Source: Smittia aterrima (Eukaryota; Arthropoda; Insecta; Diptera; Chironomidae). From it: a stretch of 64,000 nucleotides of DNA. Below the pieces are notes generated by a model, which saw nothing but the letters and a program-made list of their open reading frames with translations, was not told the DNA's origin and made no database searches. The position numbers and the translations under genes were made by a program. The stretch covers positions 12,214,001 through 12,278,000 of the forward strand of contig CP093831.1 of the NCBI GenBank assembly GCA_033063855.1. The letters are read 5' to 3'. This document shows positions 24,259 through 35,029 of the stretch, one piece after another; position 1 is the first letter of the stretch; each line of letters starts with the position of its first letter.

Positions 24259-25334
24259 AAGGGTAGCTTGGCTTTGATTGACGGATATGTAGTTGGGCGA
24301 AATGTAGTAGACGAAAGAAATAAAGAGAAAATTCTTCGTCAGAGTTCACGACGAAAGGTCGCGGAGGTCTCACTTATATTTCCTTTTAAAGTGTCAACAT
24401 CCGAACTCATAAAAAACATCCCGAATAACAATAAAAAGCAAACCTCGATTTCCTTTCATGATTTTAATCTTCAGACGACTATAATCATGAGAGTTCATAA
24501 ATCATGTGACGGCAACTTTCAGTCGATTTGCATTTCATTCGGTCGCTTTCATGACCGAGAAAATATTACAGAGAAAAAAAGAGTTTTATTACTTCTCGGG
24601 GTGAATCGCAGCAACGGCAATGGCGTAGCGCTTACGTATCGTGATGATTTGAATCAGAGTTAATTAAAATCGAATAATGCTGAGCTAGAGACGCAGTGAA
24701 AGCCGCATGACTAACGGGCGAGTTGAGGAATAAAAAGAAATCAAAATTGAATTCGTCAGTTCGAATCCATTCATAGGGAAATCATTAGGCTGCGATTGCG
24801 GTGTGCCGAGAATGATTTTCCACTGACTCGAGCAACATGCCAGAGAACTTCACATTATTTATTCCAGAGTGAATGATAAATGTGTGTCATATCAGTAATT
24901 GTCACGCGAATTGTATATTTTCTCTCGGCCCTAACGACTCACACCTGTCTCTGAATTCCGTGCCTCTACAACGAATTTATTGTTCACTCTTACATGCGAG
25001 ACTGTGGAAAATTTCCTTCTTCATTGATACTCCACTTGAGTGTGTGCGACATTAATTTGACAGTGGTAGGTGGATATCAAATTCAGCCAGATGTTCCGCG
25101 CCTCCCCTTAATAGCTTTGCTTCGACATCATAGCAATTAACACAAACGAAAGTCTCCGTGGGACAACACTCGACCTTCGTTGTAAGGACTTGCATCACGA
25201 GTCGTTTTTCTGCAGTAGAAGCTTTTGGCGTGTCACTGACGACTCCCCAATGAATTCAATTGACTGTGAAGTCCCATGACAACCTCTTGATTGAAAAGCT
25301 CCGAGCGTCCTTCATTGTCTGTTTTATTTTCCTT

Positions 25335-25349
25335 TCTCTCTCTCTCTCT
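25335..25349. repeat. (TC)n microsatellite
   Basis: A short uninterrupted TC dinucleotide run in the gene-free region. Confidence 0.8.
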
Positions 25350-26788
25350 TAACTAAGCTCTTGCAAATATTCATTTTGTAAACAATGTTGGTAAAATATT
25401 CCATGAATATTATAATAACAAAACAGTTCATTGCCAGATAACTTTAATGGGGGAGAGTTTAGCGAAGGCATAACTCCAGGGTACGATTTGCTAACTTAAT
25501 TTGAAGCTCCTCCATCAACGCTCACGTCAACTTTCGATTCGCCCTCAGTTTTAAATAAAAGAAGAACTTTCGACCGTAATTCACCTTTTGCGAGGCAATT
25601 CTCGACCCTCTTCGGTTTCCTTCAAGCATTTTGTTTCCAACTAGCGCAGCAATCTTAGAGCTACGTCTGTTATGTGATATTTATGCTAATTAATGTGTGG
25701 CAGAGCTTTGTGTGAAATGAGGCGGCTTAGTTTCTCTTGCAATTTCCTCTTTGCTGTTGTTGTGCATGCGGCTTGTGGATAAAAGTTCTTAATTCGAGAA
25801 TTATGACTTTTTCAAGTGCGACATCGAGAAAGTTTCTGTTTTTCGTTTCGTTTCGTTTTTGCTTTTCGTGTTACAGCGATGGAAAGTTCAAGAGTGTCGA
25901 CTACAGAGTGTGGAGGGTTAATTTGAGTTTAACAATTTAGCAATAAAGAATTCTTTTGCTTTCCCTCTCGAAAAAGTATTTCTGTAGAACTTTCTGATTT
26001 ATTGTTTGCAAGTACGAGTCGTTAGTTTCTCGTTCTCAAGCAGCAAGCACTTTCATCGAAAATGTTTCGATGATTCGGTTGAGTTGATGCCTTTCATTTA
26101 AAAGCAACAGAGCAGACAGATGGGGATAAAAAGAAATCGTTCCTTGTGTCTGTCCGTCAAGCTTTAAGTAGTTTCGGGTCCTTATACATCCACTTCTCAC
26201 ATCATCATGCTTCAGCGCCTCTCAATGTTGAGCAGACAACACAAAGAGCCGTGATTAAAGGCCAAGCTTGCTTTTGGGGTGGAGTTCTCGAACTCAAAAC
26301 ACAAAGTTGCGTAAAAATTTGATGAGATCACGTACATTGAAAGTCTATCGAAAGGACAAAAGAGCGTGGGCGGCAATCGAGGCTTTCATTAGTGTCAACT
26401 GACTGAGGAATGATTTTGGGGTTCCCTCAGTTAAAAGCTCATTTGTGGCTGCTCAAGCTGCGATGAATGAAGAATTTATAATTTGCCATTTAAACATTCG
26501 CAATCAATCTCAAAATTTTCTTCTTCTTCTTCTTTCACAGTGATTCTTCTATTTCAACTCGAGTAGATATGCTAACGACTCCAGTGAGTTGCGGTCAAGA
26601 AGGCATATGACAAAAGGACGACACCCTGGAAAACTTTGGAATGAAGCCGTCAACGAGCGACCTATGACGTGAGATAGAATAAACGCTCTAGCACACATTA
26701 ATTAGTTACCTATTAAAGTTACCTCGCTTTTGATAAATATCACATGTGAATGCCATCTTTCATTAATTTCACCTTCACGACGATTCTA

Positions 26789-26800
26789 TGTGTGTGTGTG
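26789..26800. repeat. (TG)n microsatellite
   Basis: Six perfect TG units in the gene-free region, followed by CG. Confidence 0.75.
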
Positions 26801-28774
26801 CGAAAAATCATTTGGATGGCCACGAGGGACTGAGAGATCAACATCACAACAACAATTAGGCGACAAATCAACCGAAAAACAAAAAAAAAACGAGAGAAAA
26901 TTCCATGGGTGTCAACTAGAAAAAGCAAATTAATTAAAGTAATACCTAAGCTTCTACTACTAAATGTATTTATAATAACGGATAATTAATTGATAAAGAA
27001 TTAGCTATAAATCTAAATGAATGAAGAAAGCGACAAAAAAAAGGAAAGAAATATTTTTATCCTCGTTGAAAGAGAGAGTCACGAAATTTTATTAAATCGT
27101 TGTGTTTGCAGTAATTTTCTCGCCTCGGTTCTTCCTTTCACTTAGAAGAGATCTGTTCAATTTGTTGTTATTGTTGAAGCTGTCGAGAGAATAGGAAAGA
27201 AAATGAAAATCTGTCGAATAGAAACGGGAAAGCTTATTTGTAACAAGAGCGATTCTTAATTAATTGAATTTGCAGTGTGAAAGCATTTGAAGGAGAACTT
27301 TTAAATTCCAAACACGAGAAGATTTCCGATTGCTTATTACTTCTTCGAAAGGCTTAGAATATGATTCATAATTGCGATCCTGGATTTTGATCCATCGAAG
27401 TTAATTTAAAGTCTCAGAAATTGTTTCCTCCTTCATGCGCAGTTCTCAAGTTCTCGTTGATTAAATTGAATTACAAAAATCTGTGATCAAAATTAAACGA
27501 AAAAGCAATTTTCCTCTTAAAGAAAAATACAAAATCGAATTGTTTTCTTCACTAATTAGAGCGAGCATTAAATTTCTTTCACGTTAATTAACCGCAAAAT
27601 GATTTGAAAAAAATTGGGAAGGAATGAGGATTGTTGCATAATTACAAACGCCATTTAACTAATAGACGAAAGTTTCCTTTTTTCGCCTTCCACTTGATGC
27701 TAAATAATGCATGAAAATTCTCATTTAACTTTCAGTAGCTCCACGGGGTGTGATGAAACTTTGTTGGTGGCATCGTTTTAAATTCACTTCAGCTGTTTAC
27801 CGAAAAATTATTTTGACATGTTTGTTGTTTCAGTTTCATAAATAATTAATTTCGGCATGAAAGGCCCAGCTATGTTCAATTAATTTGACGCAATTTAATT
27901 TCCATGCTTGGCATTCATTCGATTAAAATTGAACTTGAGTGTTTTATTGAACGATTACTCTCAATTAAGCTTAATTTTCATTGAATATCGATTTATATTT
28001 CGTTCAAAGTAGTTCTTGGAAGTTTCGTCACGAAAAGCTTTCGGAGCTGTCGACTTAAAGGATTACAGAGCATTATGACAGTTTCGAAACAATTCAGCTA
28101 ACAGAGAAAATGTTAGAAAATTGTGCATGACAATATTAATTTAAAACTAACTAAAGTAGAGTTAGCAAACCTAAATAAAGGCTGCGGATGTTGTTGTTTC
28201 GAAAAGCTTTTCATTAAAGCCAAAGCTGTTGTGCATTGTCACAGCGAACAAATAAAAACTCATATTGCTGGCACAAAATAAAAAAAAGCTTGAATGTTGA
28301 ATTAATTCCGTTGCAACAGAGAGGACGACCAGTTCGTTCGACAGAACATGAATTTAAAAAAATATTGAGTGTGATTGAGTATGACGATGGATATCAAAAC
28401 TAGCATTAATTCAAATCTTGTTTCCCGAAATGAAAAGCAAACAACAAAAGCTTAAAGTCCTTAAAAAAAGTTGCTGAAATCTTAATGTAAAAAAGAAAAC
28501 TCAATAGAGAAAAAAAAATGCGAAACGATGAGAGAATAAAAGAAAATCAATACCACGAAGAATAAATAAAAAGGAAAGTCTCATATATTTCAGTCTATGA
28601 TTGCGATTATGTTATCATCATACAGCATACGTTTCAGCGAGAAGAAATAAATGCCTGGAACAATAAATAAAACAAACACAATTCTCGAAGAATTATCAAG
28701 ACGTCGGAGTCGTTCGTTTACTACGTAACCATCGATTAGAAGTTCCACGTCTTCCATAAAGACGTTCTTGTCTC

Positions 28775-28814
28775 ACCCAAGAGATCACCGTAATTTATGA
28801 AGTGTCCCTTGGGT
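28775..28814. other. Imperfect stem-loop in the gene-free region
   Basis: ACCCAAG at 28775-28781 pairs with CTTGGGT at 28808-28814. Pairing continues inward with GA/TC and CAC/GTG around one mismatch and one bulge, leaving a loop of about 13 bases. It is shorter than a usual microRNA precursor stem and has no recognised mature sequence, so function is open. Confidence 0.35.
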
Positions 28815-31800
28815 AATCGAACCAAATAGAGCAAAGGATTCTCATTTTTTTTTTGCGAGGGTTCATTTGATGTCAAAGGATAAAACGTGAAAACTATGAC
28901 TCAATTACCTTGAAAGCCTTGGAGTCCTTCGATTTCATTTTTTTTGTCGAGCAAACTTACACAATCGTAGAAAGTTGCTCTACATGCATGAAACGCCGTC
29001 AGACTTTCCTTCTAAATGTTTTTCGTGAGCGTGATAGGTTTGGTGGAAAAAGAAAAAACATTTGCTCATTTGGTTTTTTTTTGTTTCGCAACCGAGTCTG
29101 TCGGTGTTTTTCTTCCGGAAGGTTTTTGCTTTCAAGCGACTAAACTTTTAAGGCTCCCACTGAGTAGCTGCTTTGCTTTCACACCAAATGACTTCTCGAG
29201 AAACGTCATCGACGGAAAAAAAAGTTCGTCGAGGACGAGAAGAAGAAGATTATCGTTTGTGAGTATTCGTGCAACGTCTGAAGGCTGGTTGAGCCACGCC
29301 ACCGTGAGAAGACTTTATTACCTCAACGATCAACTCAAGTTTAATTAAGTTTAAGAGCTCATTCTCCAAATAAACGACGACACAAGAAGCATTCAAGAAC
29401 TTTCATCATTTATCTCCAACCGCTCATTAAGACTTTCTTTCCCTTGCCGGAAGGCTCAGTCTTTCCGAAAGACTCCTTCGTACATTTATCTCTTTCAGAG
29501 CACTAAACAAACCTTTAAACTATTATGCTAATGAGAGAAAACATTTTTCACCAAACTCAGCTTTTTTCAGTCAGCTGTTTTGATTTTTATCGATCGCCCT
29601 TTTCGCCACAAATATACAAACATCATCGTTCATTTAATGGCCTCTTTCAAGTCCAAGTGGCTATTTTCGCCAAACCTTTTGCCAAAAGTGACACGTGGAA
29701 TGTTATCGTAACGTAGAGCACAGATTTGTTTGAACCTTTTCGAACATGAGAATTGAAAAATAAGTTTTACGTCCTTCGCCTCAAATAGATTTGTCGACTA
29801 GATTCCTACAAGTTTATCTCATGGTGATATGTCATCAAGGTCGGTCTCGCTTCTCCTTCTTATGTAGCGCAGAGAATGAAAATATAATTCAAATCAATAT
29901 TTCCAATATTTCAAAAACATTTTGATTATTCTCCAATTTATGTAACAAAATGTTTTTCATTCATTCGCGAAACTTAATTCGCTGACGTTAATTTCCTAGT
30001 TTCATTGCGATAATTGAAAGCAGAAGGCATTTGTTATTGAATGGTTCCCAGGCATCCGCTTTTTCAAAATTGAATTTCCAGCATGAAAATGAAAGTTTAA
30101 TTATCATTTCAGCGATGAGGAGGAAAGGCCGAGCTGTTCATTACGAGAGGGAAAATATTCTAATAATGCTTTCGATGCTTTAAAAACTTTTTATCTCTTT
30201 AGAATCGTTTTTGAATGGAACCCAAAGGGATGCAAGCAAAAGAGAGAATTCTTTGTGTTGTGGGAAGAGGCCAGAAAGAAAAACTTTTTTATTTTCCAAA
30301 AAAAAATGAAAACTTTTGGGTCGAAATTTTCAATGCTCAACGTCAGAGAGCTCGAGTCGATTGAGCTTTATCAAGATCAAAATGAAATTTCACTGTCAAT
30401 TGGAAATTGGGCCAGGTTTGTTTTTCCTCAAATGCTGGCGCTCGAAGCGAGAATCATCAGTCGAACACATGAAAAGCATTGAATTCATCATTGAAAATCG
30501 ATAAGCGAAAATATCGAGCAACGACGTGCGGGAAAGAAAGTCGAGATGATGAGGAAGGAAGGCTTTTCGCTTCGTTCTTTATCATCGTAGCGTCGATGGA
30601 TGGGGGAGAGAAGATATTTAAATTTCAAACGCCAAATCATCAAACAAAGATAAAGAAAACTTTATTAGGATCGAAGATTCGAGCAAATCTATTTTCCATG
30701 TACATAAATTTCAGATGCTCCACATCGTGTCGTCTCACGACGCTTGAATAATTCAGCTTCGCTTGATTGATGTGAGTTGCGTGAGTCATCGAAGAATCAA
30801 TTGCTTTATATTGAAGGGCTCTTAATTCTCCACTCAACTTCCTTCTAATTGATCCTCGAAACCCTAAACTAAATTATGAAAATTCGATTAAAGTTAGAGC
30901 AACTACGACTTGGCTTCTCTCGCTTTCTGCTTGAACTTCCAATCCTCTAACTCTTCAATTCGACAAATTATCCACCAACGCAATCATGTTTTATTTATCG
31001 CGACTAGCTTTCGAATAAATATTTGATGAGGCCCGCCGAGCAACACATCAAGTCTCGTGTGAGTCGCATATGCTTCAATATTTGTTAGTTTTTCAAGCAT
31101 TCAAATGAAAAAAAAAATGTGAAGAGCGAATGGATGAAGCTTCAATGTTGACGTTTTCCAACTCGTTGCCGCTTTCGCTTTTAGTCGATAAGGTCGGAAA
31201 CTTTCCAATTTGTTCATCGCACCTGATTAATTATTCAATCTACCTCAAACAATCATTAATTTGTGCTGCCCCTGATGATTAAAGTTCGAAAGGAAAATAA
31301 ACGAAATCTTTTCCCGATATTTAGGGACGAACAAATCAGTCAGAAAAGTTCGGTGATTAGCGTGGAAACTTGATGGTTAAGTTAATGATTTTTCATGCTT
31401 TTGTCCAACAATAATGACACGTTTATGAACTTTTTTTTGTCGTAACAACGAAGTTGTTCCAAGAAGAGAATCGATAGCCTTGACTGCTGACCTATAACGT
31501 TATGAAAATTATTCACTTGCCGACGAACTTTTTTTCTCCTCTGCACTTTGTCTATTTGTTTATGAACTCTTGCAAGTTTATTCGCTTCCTGCAAAGTTTC
31601 GTGACTCGAGTACTTTCCGCTGCCGCGAGTAATTAAAAGACAAGTTCAGGAAATGGATGGATTAAGGCGTTCGTTGAGTGTGGATGGAAACAGCGATAAT
31701 TTCTCATGGAATCAGGATGAAAAACAGATTTTCCAGTTACCAACACGCGATCCTGACTTAAATTGTATGAAATATTTTGCTTCATGCTTTCGATAATTGA

Positions 31801-32081
31801 AAAAGTACTTCTGCCAACGCCTCGCTGAGTTCGTCGCGCTTCTCATTCTGCTATTTACCTTCGTTTTTTCTTCATTCAAATGAATCATTAATGAGAATTC
31901 CCCGCTGCCATGTCATTCAAGGAAAATTTTTATAAACACTGACATCGTGGAATGTTTTAAGAACCTAAATCGACCTTTCTTGTTTATTTAAGTGCCGATG
32001 AAGCATAAATACGAAGGTTCTTAAACAGATTAATAAAGTTTTGCAGTTTACATGAAGTTTTCCATTTGAAACTAATTTCTG

Positions 32082-32534
32082 TTACTTTCCCATCTCTGGA
32101 GGTTCTGTAGCAGCTTCGGTAGGAGGCATGATTGAAGGCATGGTTGTAGGCATGGTTGGGGCTACTGTTACTGGGGCTGCTGATGTTGGCATCATTGTAG
32201 TTGTTGTCTCAGTAGTTGGAAGAGCTGTTGTCGTTGGTGTGTTCGTGTCTACAGGTTGATTATTCACAGACACCGAGCAATTTTTACAAGCAACTGTTAA
32301 GATTTTAAAGTTAAAATATTAATTTTAAATTGAAATATTTCTCTAACTTGTGATATTTGAGTTTGAATACGAGTCTTCCTCGCTGCTTGAACCAAAACCG
32401 AAAAGGTCTAAGATTGAATCGAAAAATCCGTAATCCCAATCATCATCTTCACCGGCTCGTGGAGTGTCCTCTTGAGCTATTATCGCTGAAGAACTCAAGC
32501 TGATTAACAGGAGAATGAAACAAATGTTTGTCAT
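32082..32534 (-). CDS. Small secreted acidic, Thr/Pro-rich protein
   Basis: Exons 32534-32348 and 32293-32082 encode 132 residues; the 54-bp intron splits an Ile codon (A|TT). A clear signal peptide (MTNICFILLLISLSSSAIIA) is followed by a short acidic region (AGEDDDWDYGFFDSILDLFG, then SSSEED). The join leads into IACKNCSV, and the C-terminal half is a mucin-like run of Thr, Pro, Met and Ala. No known domain is recognised. The Thr/Pro tail suggests O-glycosylation and extracellular function. The next gene to the right (33110-33516) has the same layout and the same Ile-splitting intron before a CxNC motif, so the two are probably diverged tandem paralogues. The donor (GTTAGA) is weak but is the only one that keeps the frame. 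Confidence 0.7.
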
Positions 32535-33109
32535 CGCTGGAAAGGTTTAAGTTGTGACTGTCGAACATGATGAGATGAACGAGACTTTTATACTTAAAAA
32601 AAGTTTTAACGATTTTGTCTTATCGGCGATATTTTTAAATGTTTAAATCGCTAGCTTCACATTAGCTAAGCAATGTTTTTTAATGTTTAGTGGAAGCTTA
32701 TCAGCAAATGATGCAAGTCGTTGCAAGGTGAAGTTTTTGAAGGTCGTTTAATTTTATGTAAAAACACGATGCGAATTGTATCAGAAAATTTTCAGGAAAT
32801 CCCAGAAATAAAACTCAGCTTGTTATTTTCTTGCGACGAGACATTCTTTATTGCTAATGGCTGTTTAAATTATAAGTTCAAAACATTTCACACGCCCCCA
32901 CTCGAGTTTGATATTTTTGTCAAAGCTTTTTTTTATCTCTATAGCTATCAACGTTCTTGAGACACTTCAATCGAAATGAATTTCTTTTGAACAAACTTTC
33001 TACGAAGTTAAAAATATCAAAAGTATATTGATTCATTTTTAAAATACGAAATATTTGGATTCAAATCAATTGAGAATTTTTTATTAAAATATTATTTTTT
33101 ACAGAACTT
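32535..33109. other. Spacer between the two small secreted-protein genes
   Basis: AT-rich spacer holding the promoter of the left gene and the 3' end of the right one. On the minus strand a TATA-like stretch (TATAAAAG, plus-strand 32589-32596) lies roughly 55-60 bp upstream of the left gene's ATG. An 80-codon plus-strand frame at 32721-32960 has no recognisable features. Confidence 0.4.
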
Positions 33110-33516
33110 TCAACCAGTTTTGATGACAGTTAGTGGATTCTCGAATAACTTGCAAATTGGACACTCAGTTGTTCCAATTTTGAGTAAAGGATAATAATTT
33201 GAAAAGGAATTCTCAGTCTGAGGTTGATAAAAATGCTCGTGATGATGAGAATGATTGTGTTGTTCGGGTGCTGTTGAATTCGTCACAATTATTGGACAGT
33301 TCTGGCAAACTGAAAAGAAATGATTAGCAAAAGAAGTTTAACTTAATTATTCTCACTATTTGGAGGCAGCTCTTCATCCTCCTCTGAATCATCATTAATT
33401 AAGCTTTGAAAAAGTGCCCATAACTGCCTCGGTCTCTTTGATAATTCAGGATTCAGATTTCGGGAAGCAGAACACGCAACAAGAACTAATAAAATCACAA
33501 CTTCTAGCTTCAGCAT
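33110..33516 (-). CDS. Small secreted His-rich protein with Cys pairs
   Basis: Exons 33516-33357 and 33309-33110 give 119 residues. The gene is too short per exon to show as a long open frame. A signal peptide (MLKLEVVILLVLVACSAS) precedes a basic then acidic stretch (NDDSEEDEELPP). A 47-bp intron splits an Ile codon and is followed by ICQNCPIIV. The second half has a His cluster (EQHNHSHHHEHF) and a C-terminal Cys pair (ECPICKLF). Two CxxC pairs plus the His cluster could bind a metal, but that is inference. The shared intron phase, Ile codon and CxNC motif tie it to the neighbouring secreted gene at 32082-32534. No named family is recognised. Confidence 0.68.
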
Positions 33517-33827
33517 TTTGCGTTGTTTATCGAAGGCGAACTAAAAATCAATCGAGCGCTTCTGTTAGAATTTTTCAGTTTTAAAGCGACGAAAGCCGAA
33601 TCGATCATGTTTTATGTTTCGTCGAGACAATGCAATATGAAAATCAAAACCAAATCTCATCAACAGTTTTATAGTCTTTTGTCAACGAATATCTGAAAAG
33701 CACATGATGAAAAAGCTTATCAGCTCTTTTTGCAATAAAAAATACATTTACAGCTTTATTTACACAAAGGAAAATACTTTTAAACACGCTAATAAATATC
33801 TTTGCGTCGAAACGTGACCGATTTGTT

Positions 33828-34843
33828 CTAAGTCATAGTCTTGTAATTGTTTCTCAATACATCGATGTCTCGTCGTTTTAGTTTGATCTTGAACATCTCA
33901 TTTAGAAATGAATGGCAGTCCAACATGCGAGGGTCTTTAGATACGTTTCTAAAAAGCTCTGCTAATTCTGATATGTCAGTGGTATTCATAATATCATCTT
34001 TCAGAGTAATGATGATTGCGAGTGCAGCTCGAAAAATGATCTTGTAGCCCTCAGCAAACATTACGTCCCAAATTCTAAGAACAGTCTCAACAGGAAGAAC
34101 TTCAGCAAATAAGCAAATCAACCACTTCGTTAGTATCACAGCCCAAGGAATTCCAAGTTCGTTGATTTTCTCATTGATCAAAGGCTCTCTAAACTTGATT
34201 AGTTGTTCGATCACGTGAATATCTCGTTGAAGACCTTCCATTGTTCTCGTATGATAGCCTGGCGCTACCTTCTCTACCAAATGCTTCAAAAGCCAAAATG
34301 ATGCTACTTCGTCTTTCGTCACGATTATAATTAGACCAGCAATATAGTTGAGACCTTGACAGTAGTTGACGGAAGAGTTCTGATGAGCAAATGCTACGAG
34401 AACATTGAAAAGTTCATTCTTGTGCACTTCGAAGTAAATATTTTCAGGAAAAGTTCTCGGAACGTCAATTTTGATGATTTCAACAATATCAGCTTGATAT
34501 GGCGATGCAAGTAAGTTATTATAAAATCCTAAGTTGGCATCGAGAGCTCGTTGCGAGCCACTAACAAGCATCCAAACATCTTTTCTAAGATTCAAAGGAA
34601 TTCCTAAAAAAAAAGCAAAGTCAACAATGAGTCATGATTTTACTGAAACTTGTTTAGTTATTTACCTTTTCTAATGAATCTCTGGAGACGACGCCCTTCT
34701 TCTATCCGACTGCCAAAGACTTGATTCCATCGCAATGATCGTTTTGTTATGATGAAATAATAGTTGGATTTAAACGAATTTTCTTCTTCTGTTTTAACAA
34801 ATCCATATTCATCGACATCACTCATCATCTGTTTGCCAGCCAT
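33828..34843 (-). CDS. GRTP1: TBC-domain RabGAP, GRTP1/TBC1D6-like
   Basis: Exons 34843-34666 and 34603-33828 encode 317 residues, close to the usual size of GRTP1. A short N-terminal segment (DEYGFVKTEEE) precedes a TBC domain that fills most of the protein. Catalytic fingers are intact: IDVPRTFPEN supplies the arginine finger and NYCQGLNYIAG the glutamine finger. Other TBC landmarks include VWMLVSGS near the start, WLICLFAEVLPVETVLRIWD and the closing helices. Family knowledge: such proteins accelerate GTP hydrolysis on Rab GTPases and so limit vesicle traffic; the Rab target is not known from sequence. The gene is divergent from DDX51 with only 186 bp between start codons. Confidence 0.9.
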
Positions 34844-35029
34844 TGCAAAACTGATTTTTATGAAGATTCTCCTGCTCTTCTGGCATTCGACTGATTTAAT
34901 ATTTTTTGAATTCACAGTCGGGGCGTGAAACTGTTTGACTTACAACAAATGTAAACAAACGTGCATGGCTGATAAATAAATAAGCTGCCGATTTAAATTG
35001 TTTTAAAGAGATTCATCAAACTTGAAGAA
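34844..35029. promoter_or_regulatory. Short bidirectional promoter, GRTP1 (-) / DDX51 (+)
   Basis: Only 186 bp separate the two ATGs, so both 5' leaders and the core promoter(s) must lie here. The sequence has no obvious TATA box. A shared nucleosome-free promoter is inferred from spacing alone. Confidence 0.55.

Larger units (their letters stand above)
24259..32081. other. 7.8-kb gene-free region downstream of the TipE-family gene
   Basis: No exon chain, tRNA, known insect microRNA seed or transposase frame was recognised on either strand. Open frames of 60-130 codons exist (24268-24663, 29016-29348) but begin at TTG or lack domain patterns. Composition is AT-rich with scattered homopolymer runs. 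It may hold long 3' UTR, neural enhancers or unannotated non-coding RNA; none of these is shown by the sequence. Confidence 0.45.

Noticed and set aside
24268..24663. 131-codon plus-strand frame after the TipE-family gene
   Set aside because: It starts at TTG, lies in the probable 3' UTR and has no recognisable motif or hydrophobic pattern.
24259..32081. Possible transposable element in the gene-free block
   Set aside because: No transposase or reverse-transcriptase frame, terminal inverted repeat or target-site duplication was found by eye.
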